A stretch of DNA of 64,000 nt. It comes from an uncultured Pseudoflavonifractor sp. (GTDB lineage Bacteria; Bacillota; Clostridia; Oscillospirales; Oscillospiraceae). The notes under the pieces are model-generated. The model did not search any database. It was not told where the DNA came from and worked only from the letters and a program-made list of their open reading frames with translations. The stretch's first letter is position 1, and each line of letters begins with the position of its first letter. Shown here in pieces: positions 40,391 through 49,800 of the stretch. A program made the position numbers and the translations under genes. Where the stretch lies: assembly GCA_947651395.1 (NCBI GenBank), contig CANSYW010000011.1, positions 1 to 64,000 of the forward strand, given 5' to 3'.

Positions 40391-41701
40391 ATGAAAAAGG
40401 GTAATCCAAAAGCACTTTTGCCCATCCTGGTGTTTCTGCTGCTCTATCTGGGGCTGGGCCTCACCTTTGAATACGGCATGGGCATCGCCATGGGCTTCTA
40501 CAACATCCCCATCGTCATCGCCTTCCTGGCGGCCATCCTGGTGGCCTGCCTGCAGAACCGGAAGGTCTCCTTTGACGAAAAGCTGACCATCATGGGTCAG
40601 GGGGTGGGGGACAAGAACATTGTCACCATGCTCCTCATTTTCCTGGTGGCCGGCGCCTTCGTGGGCGTGGTGGGCCGCTCCAGCGCCCAGAGCGTGGCCT
40701 ACTTCATGCTCTCCATCATCCCCGCCCGGTTCGCCGTGGCGGTGCTGTTCGTGGTGGCCTGCTTCGTCTCCACCGCCATGGGCACCAGCGTGGGCACCAT
40801 CACCCTGCTCACCCCCATCGCCGTGGAGGTGGCCGCCGCCTCCGGCTTTGCCGTGCCCCTGTGCGTAGGCGCGGTGATGGGCGGGGCCATGTTCGGGGAC
40901 AACCTCTCCTTTATCTCTGACACCACCATTGCCGCCTGCAACGGCCAGGGCTGTGCCATGAAGGACAAGTTCCGGGAGAACTTCCACATCGCCCTCCCCG
41001 CCGCCCTGGTGACCCTGGCGGTCATCCTGGTGCTCTCCTTCCAGGCCCCCCTGCCCAACCCGGTGGTTCAGCCCTACCACCTGATCCAAATCATTCCCTA
41101 TGTGCTGGTGCTGGCGGGGGGCATCGCCGGGATCAACGTGTTCGTGGTGCTGCTCATCGGCATCCTCTCCGGCGCGGTGATCATGGTCTCCACCGGCCAG
41201 ACCGCCGCCATCGACCTGCTTGCCAGCATGGGCTCCGGCTCCGCCGGTATGTTCGAGACCTGCATGGTGGCGGTGCTGGTGGCCGCCATGTGCTCCCTGA
41301 TCCGGGTCTACGGCGGCTTTGACGCCCTTCTGAGCTTCATCCGCCGCCTCTTCAAGGGCAACAAGGGCGGTCAGCTGGGCATGGGACTGCTGGTGGGGGT
41401 CATGGACATCGCCACCGCCAACAACACCGTGGCCATCGTCATGGCCAACCCCATCGCCAAAGAGATGAGTGAGGAATACGGGATCTCCCCCCGGAAGGCC
41501 GCCTCCCTGCTGGACACCTTCTCCTGTGTGTTTCAGGGGGTCATCCCCTACGGCGCCCAGATGCTGGTGGCCATCTCCACCTGCGCCGAGCTGGGTCAGA
41601 GCGTCTCCGCCTTCCAGATCATGCCCTATCTCCTCTATCCCTACCTGCTGCTGCTCAGCTCCCTGGTGTTCATCTTCCTGGCGCCGGAAAAGAAATCGTA
41701 G
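40391..41701 (+). CDS. Na+/H+ antiporter, NhaC-like
   Basis: A 436-residue transporter with about eleven hydrophobic segments. GTSVGTITLLTPIAVEVA and GAMFGDNLSFISDTTIAA are characteristic of the NhaC family, where polar residues of the second motif line the ion path. A second half repeat is seen at GVMDIATANNTVAIVMANPIA. It would export Na+ against H+, or exchange another substrate as in malate/lactate NhaC relatives. GGGAGG is 7 bases before the ATG. Monocistronic, sharing a terminator with convergent lrgB. Confidence 0.88.
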   Translation: MKKGNPKALLPILVFLLLYLGLGLTFEYGMGIAMGFYNIPIVIAFLAAILVACLQNRKVSFDEKLTIMGQGVGDKNIVTMLLIFLVAGAFVGVVGRSSAQSVAYFMLSIIPARFAVAVLFVVACFVSTAMGTSVGTITLLTPIAVEVAAASGFAVPLCVGAVMGGAMFGDNLSFISDTTIAACNGQGCAMKDKFRENFHIALPAALVTLAVILVLSFQAPLPNPVVQPYHLIQIIPYVLVLAGGIAGINVFVVLLIGILSGAVIMVSTGQTAAIDLLASMGSGSAGMFETCMVAVLVAAMCSLIRVYGGFDALLSFIRRLFKGNKGGQLGMGLLVGVMDIATANNTVAIVMANPIAKEMSEEYGISPRKAASLLDTFSCVFQGVIPYGAQMLVAISTCAELGQSVSAFQIMPYLLYPYLLLLSSLVFIFLAPEKKS

Positions 41702-41812
41702 GGGCGGGTTCCAACCCGCCCGTCCCCTTGTCTGCCGGCCTGTGGGTCGCAACGACCCGGCCCGCCGTTCCCTCCCGGGCTCACATACGGGTGCGCCCCT
41801 ACACGGCGGACA
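41699..41812. repeat. Palindromic intergenic repeat R1 (TAGGGGCG ... CGCCCCTA)
   Basis: Begins GTAGGGGCGGGTTCCAACCCGCCC, split here as GTAGGGGCGGGTT and AACCCGCCC around CC, has a middle part with GGGTCGCAACGACCC, and ends GGGTGCGCCCCTAC. The outer ends are inverted copies. Same family as R2 to R4 below. Confidence 0.75.
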
Positions 41813-41830
41813 CAGACATGCTAAAATACG

Positions 41831-41861
41831 AAAAGGACGGGTCACCTGACCCGTCCTTTTT
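41831..41861. terminator. Bidirectional terminator of nhaC-like and lrgB
   Basis: AAAAGGACGGGTCA-CC-TGACCCGTCCTTTT. Confidence 0.92.
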
Positions 41862-42552
41862 ATACCCAGTTGACGAAGAAAGGGGCCAGCACCACGGTGA
41901 GCAGGCCGGCCACGGCAATGGAGAGACTGGACATGGCCCCCTCCACCTGGCCCATCTCCAGGGCCCGGCTGGTGCCGATGGCGTGGGAGGCGGTACCCAG
42001 GGCCAGCCCCCTGGCGATGGGCTCCTTGATCCGGAGAAGCTTGAAAAAGCCCTCGGCGCATACGTTGCCCAGCACCCCGGTGATGGCGATGGCCGCCACC
42101 GTCAGCGAGGCGACGCCCCCCAGCTCCTCCGAGAGCCCCAAGCCGATGGCGGTGGTGATGGACTTGGGCAGGAAGGAGGCCGCGATGGTGTGATCCAGGG
42201 CAAAGATCCGGCACAGCAGGGTGATGGAGCCCAGCGCTGCCAGGCACCCCGCCAGAATGGCCGAGAGCACCGCCGCCAGATTGCGCCTGAGCAGTTCCAG
42301 CTGCTCGTAGAGGGGCACCGCCAGGGCCACCGTGGCGGGGGTGAGGAGATAGGCCACATATTGGGCCCCCTGGTTGTAGGCCTGATATTCCACCCCCAGG
42401 CACCGCAGCAGCGCTATGATCCCAATGGCCGCCAGAAGCAGGGGATTGAGAACGGCCAGCTTGAACCGGCCCTTGATGAGAAGGCCTATCTCGTAAAACA
42501 GCAACGTGATCCCGGCCCCGAAGAAGAGGGATCCGGAGAGAAACTCACTCAT
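41860..42552 (-). CDS. lrgB: LrgB-family membrane protein
   Basis: A 230-residue, roughly seven-helix protein of the LrgB/CidB group, which with LrgA forms a system affecting murein hydrolase activity, and in some bacteria pyruvate or overflow-metabolite transport. Motif FLPKSITTAIGLGLSEELGG is the conserved family block. Its ATG overlaps the lrgA stop by 8 bases. No LytSR two-component genes are in the window; the histidine kinase at 45.8 kb is not LytS-like. Confidence 0.92.
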   Translation of the reverse strand: MSEFLSGSLFFGAGITLLFYEIGLLIKGRFKLAVLNPLLLAAIGIIALLRCLGVEYQAYNQGAQYVAYLLTPATVALAVPLYEQLELLRRNLAAVLSAILAGCLAALGSITLLCRIFALDHTIAASFLPKSITTAIGLGLSEELGGVASLTVAAIAITGVLGNVCAEGFFKLLRIKEPIARGLALGTASHAIGTSRALEMGQVEGAMSSLSIAVAGLLTVVLAPFFVNWV

Positions 42553-42922
42553 CCTTCCCGCCCCCCTTCCGGCGCAGCATCCACTGGGCGGTGTGGCCGG
42601 TGACCGCCAGCACCACGAAGGTGGAGGCCACCGCGATCACCACGGCGGGGAGCAGTACGCTCCTCAGCACGTCCCACAGATCCATCAGCCCCACCACCGA
42701 GGGGATAAAGAGCACCGGCATGATCTCCAGCAGAAAGTCCGCCGCCGACTTCACCTGCTCCACCTTTACCAGCCCCAGGCACAGACACACCAGCAGAAGC
42801 GCCAGACCGTAAACGCTGGCGGGGATGGGCAGCGGGAGAAGGGCACGAAGGGCTTCCCCGGCAAAGGAGAAGGCCAGTATCACAAGAAATTGACGCAGAT
42901 ATCGCAGGGGGATCGCCTCCAA
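42545..42922 (-). CDS. lrgA: LrgA/CidA-family holin-like protein
   Basis: A roughly 120-residue protein with four transmembrane helices, starting RYLRQFLVILAFSFAGEALR and with the family segment LLEIMPVLFIPSVVGLMDL. Works with LrgB. The start is unclear. TTG 42922 has no ribosome site upstream, while GGAGG lies just inside it and would best serve a CTG codon at 42907. The outer limit is given here. Confidence 0.9.
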   Translation of the reverse strand: MEAIPLRYLRQFLVILAFSFAGEALRALLPLPIPASVYGLALLLVCLCLGLVKVEQVKSAADFLLEIMPVLFIPSVVGLMDLWDVLRSVLLPAVVIAVASTFVVLAVTGHTAQWMLRRKGGGKDE

Positions 42923-42964
42923 CAGACGCAGTTACCCCTATTATAACCGGCCTGTCAACCCCTC

Positions 42965-43045
42965 GCAGACAGGGGGCAGACAGGGGGGCAGACAGGGGGA
43001 CGGTTCTTCTGTCCTGACGGACAGTAAGAACCGTCCCCCTGTCTG
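42965..43045. repeat. GCAGACAGGGGG tandem copies and a 20-bp inverted repeat
   Basis: Three tandem copies of GCAGACAGGGG with 1 to 3 extra bases lead into a hairpin. Left arm CAGACAGGGGGACGGTTCTT (42989-43008) pairs perfectly with 43026-43045, and an inner CTGTCC-TGAC-GGACAG continues the stem after one unpaired T. There is no T-run. Located upstream of lrgA. Confidence 0.85.
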
Positions 43046-43071
43046 CTGCGACGACCCGGCGCGCCATTCCC

Positions 43072-44121
43072 CTATTTCGCCGGGGTCACCTCCGCGCCGG
43101 TGTAGTACCACTCCAGGATCTCCTGAAAGCTCTTCCCCTCCCCCGCCATGGCGTTGGCTCCGTACTGGCTCATCCCCACCCCGTGGCCGTAGCCCGTGAC
43201 CTGGAAGCGTACCTCCTCATCCGTGGCCGCCACGGTGAACCGGGCTGAGCGCAGGCCGAAGACGGACCGGGCCTGTCCCCCGGTAAGGCTCACGCCTCCC
43301 ACCGTCAGCCGCTCCACCATCCCCGTGTCGTCGCTCTCCACCCCGGTGATCCAGGCGCCTGGATCCTCCCCGAACTGAGCGGCGGGATCAAACAGGCGGA
43401 ATCGGGCGAAAAACTCCGCCGGGGAGAACACCACCTCGGTGTGCCAGCCCGGCACCTCCTCCCCCTCCGGGCTGTCCACCGCCGTGAGATAGGGTACCTG
43501 GGTGCCCCAGACCGCCACGGCGTCGTTGGTGCGCCCCGCTGTGGAGGAGAAAAACACCGCGTCGATGGGATCGCCCTCATAGGAGCACACCAGCCCGTCG
43601 GTGCCCGAGACCGCCTGGGTCACCTTGTCGGCGTAGAGTCCGGCCTTGTCCCCCCAGCCGGCCGCGGCCTGCTCCCGGGTAAGATAGGCCTGACAGCAGG
43701 TATAATCCCCGCACACGTCCGCCCCTGGGTGCTTGTCCCCTCCCCCGGCATGCTGATAGAGACAGTATGTCCGGGCGGCCACCGCCTGGGCCTTCAGGGC
43801 CTCGGTATGGAAGGAGGCGGGCATCTCGGCGGCGACCACCCCCCACAGGTATTCCCCCATGGTCAGCTCCTCCACCGTGCCGTCAGTCTTCAGAAGCCGC
43901 AGAGTCTGTCCGCCGTCCCAGCCCCTGGCGGGCTCCACCACCGGGGGCTCCATCAGGGGCAGGGTGGCGGTGGGCTCCGGGGGCGCGGGGGTGGGCCTGG
44001 GCTCCTCCTCCCGGGGCAGAAGCAGCAGCGGCAGCAGGAAAAACAGCGCCAACAGCGCCACCCCCACCAATACCGCCCGTCCCGACCACGTCCCCTGTCT
44101 TCGCTTATCCTGCTTGACCAT
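43072..44121 (-). CDS. spoIID: Stage II sporulation protein D
   Basis: Membrane-anchored lytic transglycosylase that cleaves glycan strands during engulfment. The 349-residue protein has an N-terminal membrane anchor (about 14-34), a Pro-rich linker, then the SpoIID domain with VVAAEMPASFHTEALKAQAV, in which the Glu is catalytic, and the late GYGHGVGMSQYGA motif. ATG 44121 follows GGGAGG. A longer open frame upstream has no ribosome site. Its partners spoIIM and spoIIP are not in the window. Confidence 0.94.
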   Translation of the reverse strand: MVKQDKRRQGTWSGRAVLVGVALLALFFLLPLLLLPREEEPRPTPAPPEPTATLPLMEPPVVEPARGWDGGQTLRLLKTDGTVEELTMGEYLWGVVAAEMPASFHTEALKAQAVAARTYCLYQHAGGGDKHPGADVCGDYTCCQAYLTREQAAAGWGDKAGLYADKVTQAVSGTDGLVCSYEGDPIDAVFFSSTAGRTNDAVAVWGTQVPYLTAVDSPEGEEVPGWHTEVVFSPAEFFARFRLFDPAAQFGEDPGAWITGVESDDTGMVERLTVGGVSLTGGQARSVFGLRSARFTVAATDEEVRFQVTGYGHGVGMSQYGANAMAGEGKSFQEILEWYYTGAEVTPAK

Positions 44122-44160
44122 GTCCGACCTCCCGTTTCCCGCCCTTCCGGCGTGTTTTGA

Positions 44161-44189
44161 TTGACCAATTGGGAAAAATAGAGTAAAAT
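44161..44189 (+). promoter_or_regulatory. Promoter of citrate synthase
   Basis: TTGACC (44161-44166), 17-bp spacer, TAAAAT (44184-44189). Start near 44196 gives a leader of about 174 bases that contains repeat R2. Confidence 0.75.
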
Positions 44190-44206
44190 GGCGTAAAGTT
44201 TCTCCA

Positions 44207-44340
44207 CGCGGACGCACCATGTGCGCCCCTATGCCTGCATTCCTGCCCCACGGAGTCTGCGGGCCGGTTTGGAACCGGCCCCTACGACCGCCTTACGGGC
44301 GTCACGTCCGCGTAGGGGCGGGTTCAAACCCCGCCCGACC
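44207..44340. repeat. Palindromic intergenic repeats R2
   Basis: Several TAGGGGCG-type units: GTGCGCCCCTA, GGGCCGGTTTGGAACCGGCCCC (arms GGGCCGGTT and AACCGGCCC), and GTAGGGGCGGGTTCAAACCCCGCC. They fill most of the citrate synthase leader. Confidence 0.7.
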
Positions 44341-44369
44341 TTTCAATCCCCCCAAAGGAGGCCATTGCC

Positions 44370-45716
44370 ATGAACGACGCCGCCTTCCTCGACTCCCTGT
44401 GTCAGGAATTCCATGCCAACAGCCACATCGTCAGCGCCGACTACGAAAAATTCAACGTCAAGCGGGGCCTGCGCAACGCCGACGGCACCGGCGTGGTGGC
44501 CGGAGTCACCGAGATCGCCAACGTCCGGGGCTACTACATTCAGGACGAGGAGCGCGTCCCCATGCCCGGCCAGCTCCTCTATCGGGGCATCGACCTCCAG
44601 GAGCTCATCCGGGGCTTCACCTCGGAAAACCGGTTCGGCTACGCCGAGACCGCCTACCTGCTCCTCTTCGGCGCCCTGCCCACCCGGGAACAGCTCCGGC
44701 GCTTTGACGCCTTTCTGGAGGCCAGCCACGACCTGCCCCCCATGTTCACCGAGGACATGATCCTCAAGGCCCCCAGTCCCGACGTGATGAACAAGCTCGC
44801 CCGGGGTGTGCTCACCCTCTACTCCTACGATGATAACCCCGAGGACATGACGCTTTCCAGCGAATTGAGGCGCTCCATGGTTTTGATTGCCAGGACGCCC
44901 CAGATCGTGGCCCACGCCTATGCCGCCAAGCGGCACTACTACGACAATGAAAGCCTCTACCTCCACCGGCCCCACCCCGGCCTTTCCATGGCGGAAAATT
45001 TCCTCTGGGCGGTGCGTCACGACAACCAATTCACCCCCGAGGAGGCCCGTCTGCTGGATCTGTGCATGGTGCTCCACGCCGAGCACGGCGGCGGCAACAA
45101 CTCCACCTTCACCTGCCGGGTGCTCACCTCCTCGGGCACCGACCTCTATTCCGCCATCGCCGCCGCCGTGGGCTCCCTGAAAGGCCCCAAACACGGAGGC
45201 GCCAACAAGAAGGTCATGGAGATGTTCTCCCACATCAAGCAGGGCGTCCGGGACTGGGCCGACGAGGAGGAGGTCTCCCGCTTCCTGGGCCAGCTTCTTG
45301 ACAAACAGGCCGGCGACCGCACGGGCCTCATCTACGGCATGGGCCACGCCATCTACACCCTCTCCGATCCCCGGGCGGCGCTTCTCAAGCAGTTCGCCCG
45401 CTCCCTGGCCCAGACCAAGGGAATGCTGGAGGAGTTCCAGCTCTACGAGGCGGTGGAGCGGCTCACCCCCCAGGTCATGGCCCAGCACGGCCAGAAAAAG
45501 GTGGTGTGCGCCAACGTGGATCTCTTCTCCGGCTTCGTCTATCAGATGCTGGGCATCCCCACCGAGCTCTACACCCCCCTGTTCGCCATGGCCCGGATGA
45601 CCGGCTGGTGCGCTCACCGGCTGGAGGAGCTGTTCTCCCCCGGTGGCCGGATCATCCGCCCCGCCTACAAGGTGGTGGCCCCCCTCCGGCCCTATACGCC
45701 GCTGGAAGAGCGGTAA
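44370..45716 (+). CDS. Citrate synthase (type II-like, citrate/methylcitrate synthase)
   Basis: Condenses acetyl-CoA and oxaloacetate to citrate. The 448-residue protein has the catalytic set: His in LHAEHGGGNNSTF, His in GMGHAIYT, and Asp in SDPRAALL. Length is slightly above the usual 380-430 residues because of an N-terminal extension of about 40. A methylcitrate role cannot be excluded, but no prpB or prpD is near. AAAGGAGG is 7 bases before the ATG. No aconitase or isocitrate dehydrogenase adjoins it. Confidence 0.93.
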   Translation: MNDAAFLDSLCQEFHANSHIVSADYEKFNVKRGLRNADGTGVVAGVTEIANVRGYYIQDEERVPMPGQLLYRGIDLQELIRGFTSENRFGYAETAYLLLFGALPTREQLRRFDAFLEASHDLPPMFTEDMILKAPSPDVMNKLARGVLTLYSYDDNPEDMTLSSELRRSMVLIARTPQIVAHAYAAKRHYYDNESLYLHRPHPGLSMAENFLWAVRHDNQFTPEEARLLDLCMVLHAEHGGGNNSTFTCRVLTSSGTDLYSAIAAAVGSLKGPKHGGANKKVMEMFSHIKQGVRDWADEEEVSRFLGQLLDKQAGDRTGLIYGMGHAIYTLSDPRAALLKQFARSLAQTKGMLEEFQLYEAVERLTPQVMAQHGQKKVVCANVDLFSGFVYQMLGIPTELYTPLFAMARMTGWCAHRLEELFSPGGRIIRPAYKVVAPLRPYTPLEER

Positions 45717-45725
45717 AAAGAGGAA

Positions 45726-45763
45726 AAAAACCACCCGGTATCTTACGATACCGGGTGGTTTTT
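45726..45763. terminator. Terminator of citrate synthase
   Basis: AAAAACCACCCGGTATC-TTAC-GATACCGGGTGGTTTTT; symmetrical, so it can serve both convergent genes. Confidence 0.93.
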
Positions 45764-45765
45764 GT

Positions 45766-45793
45766 AGTAGGGGCGCACCCATGTGTGCGCCCG
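45766..45793. repeat. Short palindromic repeat R3
   Basis: TAGGGGCGCACCC-ATG-TGTGCGCCC; another member of the TAGGGGCG family directly after the terminator. Confidence 0.65.
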
Positions 45794-45801
45794 AACACCC
45801 C

Positions 45802-46710
45802 TCACGCCAGGGGCAGGGCGATGACAAAGGCCGTTCTCGCCCCGGTGCTCTCACACCGGATGGTGCCTCCATGGAGCTCCACGATCTCCTTGGCGATGGC
45901 CAGCCCCAGCCCCGCGCCGCCGGTGCGGGTGGAGCGGGCGGCATCCAGGCGGTAGAACTTCTGAAAGATGTTGCTCAGCTCCTTCTCCGGGATCTCCAGC
46001 CCGTCGTTGGCGATGGTGACCACCGCCTGTTCCCCTTCCCGCCGGGCGGTGAGGATCACCGGGCCGCCGGGGGTGGAGTAGCTCACGGCGTTTCGCAGTA
46101 CGTTGTCAAATACCCGGGCCAGCCGCTCCCCGTCCCCCTCCACCGTCAGGTGGGGCTCGATGTCGCTTTCACACTTCAGCTCCCGCTCGGCAAACAGGGG
46201 GTAGAACTCGTCGGCGATCTGCTCCAGCAGCAGGGAGAGCTGTACCCGCTCCCGCTTTTTCAGGCTGAGCTCCATGGTGTTGATGTCGAAGAACTCCCCC
46301 ACCAGCTCCTCCAGCCGTCTGGCCTTGTCCAGGGCGATGTTGGTGTATTTGCTCCGCTGCTCCTCGGTGAGGTTGGGCTCGTCCCGCAGCAGCTCCAGAT
46401 AGCCCAGCACGGAGGTCAGGGGCGTTTTCAGATCGTGGGCCAGAAAGGCGATGAGATCCTGCCGGCGGCGGTGATCCGCCTCCAACTCCCCCTGCTGCTC
46501 CAGAAGCTTTTCCCGCACCGCAGAGAGCTCGGCGCCCATCCCCCGCAGACTGCGGGGCACCTTCCCCTCCCCCTGGGGATCATCCAGGGTCGCGCGCAGA
46601 TACCTTGCCGCCTGCCTCAGCCTGTAATGGGGCCGCACCAGCAGCAGCACCAGCGCCAAAAGCGCCGAGAGCGCCGCGGCGGAAAAGAGCATGATCTTCC
46701 ATTGGGGCAT
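45802..46710 (-). CDS. Sensor histidine kinase, orphan
   Basis: A 302-residue membrane kinase. One N-terminal transmembrane helix (about 7-25) with almost no extracellular part, a linker helix, HisKA with the phosphorylatable His in FLAHDLKTPLTS, then HATPase_c with NVLRNAVSYS and the TGGAGLGLAIAKEIVELHGG nucleotide lid. It resembles VanS-type kinases that lack a large sensor domain. No response regulator gene adjoins it on either side and it has its own promoter, so its partner is elsewhere. ATG 46710 follows AAGGAGGGG. Confidence 0.92.
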   Translation of the reverse strand: MPQWKIMLFSAAALSALLALVLLLVRPHYRLRQAARYLRATLDDPQGEGKVPRSLRGMGAELSAVREKLLEQQGELEADHRRRQDLIAFLAHDLKTPLTSVLGYLELLRDEPNLTEEQRSKYTNIALDKARRLEELVGEFFDINTMELSLKKRERVQLSLLLEQIADEFYPLFAERELKCESDIEPHLTVEGDGERLARVFDNVLRNAVSYSTPGGPVILTARREGEQAVVTIANDGLEIPEKELSNIFQKFYRLDAARSTRTGGAGLGLAIAKEIVELHGGTIRCESTGARTAFVIALPLA

Positions 46711-46731
46711 ACCATCCCCTCCTTTTTTTCT

Positions 46732-46761
46732 ATTATACCCCCGGAAGGGGAAAAATGGCAA
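46732..46761 (-). promoter_or_regulatory. Promoter of the histidine kinase
   Basis: Minus strand: TTGCCA (46756-46761), 18-bp spacer, TATAAT (46732-46737). Confidence 0.75.
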
Positions 46762-46762
46762 G

Positions 46763-46829
46763 TAGGGGCGGGTTCCAAACCCGCCCAGCCCTTATCCACA
46801 ATTTCCGGGCGGATGATATCCGCCCCTAC
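46763..46829. repeat. Palindromic intergenic repeat R4
   Basis: TAGGGGCGGGTTCCAAACCCGCCC at one end (arms GGGCGGGTT and AACCCGCCC) and GGCGGATGATATCCGCCCCTAC at the other (arms GGCGGAT and ATCCGCC), with inverted outer ends as in R1. Confidence 0.75.
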
Positions 46830-46830
46830 A

Positions 46831-46867
46831 AAGAGGAGCCCCCCCGCAAGCGCCGGGGGGGTCCTCT
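46831..46867 (-). terminator. Terminator-like hairpin after the giant gene
   Basis: AGAGGACCCCCCC and GGGGGGGCTCCTCT arms; the T-run after it is short (TTTG). Confidence 0.65.
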
Positions 46868-46891
46868 AGTTTTATACCATGTTCCCCCACA

Positions 46892-49800
46892 CTAGCCCGG
46901 ATTTGTGGGCTCGGGGTTATAGGGGCGGGCGCCGTCGCCGGAGTTGTCGTGATAGCGCCAGATCTCGTCGATCCAGACGCTGGTCCAGTGCTCGGGCGGC
47001 ACGGGGTTGGTCTCGTCCAGCCAGTAGAAGGTGTGATCGTTGGCGGCCTCGATGATCTCATAGTAGGCCCAGTGGTTCTTGGGCACGTCGGGCCAGGTCA
47101 TGTACTGATCAAAGCCGTTCTCCTGGTTGTTGCTGGCCACGCCGGAGTGGACATACTCCCGCATCTCCTCCAGACCCTTTACATCCACGCCGCGGCCCAG
47201 GTAGCCGTTGAAGACCTTCACGGTCTCGGCACGGGTGATGTTCTGCAGAGGCTTGAAGCTGCCGTCCTTGTAGCCCTTGATCCAACCCTTGGCATAGGCG
47301 GTGTACACGCCGTCCTTCGCCCACTTGGAGATCTGGTCGGCGTCGGTGAAGGGCACGCCCTGGTTGGCCACCAGGCCGGCCAGACGGGCCACTACCGTGG
47401 CCAGCTCCTGACGGGTGATGGGCTGGTTGGGCTTAAAGGTTCCGTCGGTGTAGCCGGTAAAGACGCTGTTGATGGTACAGTAGGAAATGGCGCTGTAGGC
47501 CCAGTGACGCTCCACGTCGGAGTAGCCGCCGGGGTTGCCGTAGTTGGCGCCCTCAATGAAGCCGTCCAGGCAGGCACGGGCGATGATGGTGGCCACCTCG
47601 CCGCGGGTGATGTCCGCGCTGGGCCCGAAGGTGCCGTTGGGGAAGCCGATGACGTAGTGGGTGTGATCAATGGCGGTATGGCCCTTGATCTCATACACCG
47701 CGTAGAAGGTCTTGTCCTTGCTGATCTTGAAGGTGGTGGGATCCACCAGGACAGGCGTGCCGGTGGTCTTGGCCGGATCGGTCTCGGACCAGCCGATGAA
47801 GGTATAGGTCTTCTCGCTGCCGTCCTTGTCCTTGATGGTCAGGCCTTCCACCTTGGGCACCTTGGAGGGCTTGCCGTTCTGCTTGACCTTCTCGGCGGTG
47901 AGGTCGTCGGTGACGCCCACCTCGCCCAGCTTGTAGAACACCTGAGGCAGCTCCACGGTTCCGCCGCCACCGCCGCCACCGCCACTGGGAACGGTGACAG
48001 TCTCCTTCGGCGACGTGGGCGGGAAGGTGTAGGTCAGGGTATAGGTGCCGTCGGGCTGACCGTCTTCTCCAAGATTCTCTTTCGCGGTGGGCGTTACGCC
48101 GTTGAGCTTAAACTCGGGAGCCGTGAAGTCGAAGTTATTGGGATCCTTGGGCTCCACCACCACAGTCGCGGTATAGGTCGTGCTGTAATCGAACTTGTTG
48201 ACCTCATTTCCGCTGCCGTCAGTCCACTTCACGTCGCCCTTAACGGTGGTATCGTCATTGCCGGGCTTGCCCACCTTGTCCACGGGCTTGCCGGCCACGG
48301 GGGGCGTGACCACCGCCGCCAGCTCATCGGGCAGCTTCTCCCCCGCCTTGCGGATGGTGTACTCAAAGACAGCCACGTACTTGTCGCCCACCTTCTTCAC
48401 GCTGTTGGCGTTCTGACGGTTGGTGTCCCAGGTGTAATCTCCGGGCTCCTCAGTGAGGGCGTAATCCTCGCCGGGAGTGACCTCCACCTGCATGTAGTAG
48501 GTCTTCTCCTCCTCGAACTGGGTGGCGGGAATGGTGCAGCCGGCATCGGTGTACCACTTGCCGTAGAGATCCGTACCGTCCACATTGCCGACAACGCCCA
48601 GATCGTAACGATCCTCGGTGGCATTGGACTTGTTGATGCTCTTGTTGGTGTCGTTGACCACGGTCTGGTCGCCCACGGCGGGCCGGTTACTGGCCACGTG
48701 GACCTTCACGACCTCCTTGGGCACCTCGAAGGTGAGCTTGAGGGTGATGGTGGTGGGCTCGCCGGTGGCGGGATACCGGGTGACCACCGTCGCGCCGCTG
48801 CCGTTGAGCAGGCCGGTGGTGGTCTCTTTGAACCGGTAGTAGGGCTTCTCGGCGTCCTTGATCTTCACCGTGAGCTCGGCGGTATAGGTATTGCCGGGCT
48901 TGAAATTGGTCTCGGTGACAGGATCGCCGTTCTTGTCCAGCCAACGGGCGCTCTGCTTCTCATAGACCTGTCCGGGCAGGGCGTCGATGTCGTTGTCGGA
49001 GATCGTGGCCTTGGCCTCGGGAACCTTGGCGGTACCCAGAACGGCCAGGACGTCCGCCTTGTCGCTGATGTTGTTGAAGATGATGGTGACCTTGTAGCTG
49101 GTCGCCTCGCTGCCCGGAGTGCTGGGCGCGATCTCCACCTTGATCTGGTTGATGGTGCCGTCGGCGCCCACGGTCTCGGCGTCGGTGGAACCCTCCAGCC
49201 AGTCGCCGCCGGTGTGGGTCACGCCGTTGATGAGCAGATCCAGATAATCCTTGGGATCGGCCACGGCGATATACTTGTGGGCGGCGTCGTTGGCGGTCAG
49301 GGTAAATTCAGCCTTGTAGCTGCCGCCGGTCTTGAAGGTCTGGCCGTTGACCGTGGAGCCGGTGTCCACGTCCGTCCAGGTCACCGTACCGGGGGTGACG
49401 TAGGCGCTCATGTCCACGCCGTCCTTGTTCAGGGCCAGCAGGAGCTGAGCCGCGCCGGCGGGAACGGGCTGGTTGGCCACAGGCTGTTTGACATTGGCCG
49501 CCACCTTGACGATGGTGGGATCGGTCTTGTCCGCCAGGGCCCCAAAGGTCAGGCTGAGGGTGAACTCAGTGTCCTTGGGATAGATCCCGTCCACAGCGGT
49601 CTTATTCGCCGAGAAACCGGTGGTGTAGCTCACGGTGCCGCCGGTGGTGTCCTTCAGGCTGCCGGTGGCCGCGGTCTCGGGAACGGCCACGCCGCCCAGG
49701 AAGAACTTGGTGTCGTCCGTGATGTTCCAGGTGGTGGTCGTGGGATCCTTCAGGATCACCTTGCCCTCCACCATATACTCCTTCCCAGCCTCGAAGGGCG

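Noticed and set aside
41699-46829. CRISPR-like array
   Set aside because: Repeats are irregularly spaced palindromes between ordinary genes, not uniform repeats with unique spacers, and no cas genes are present.
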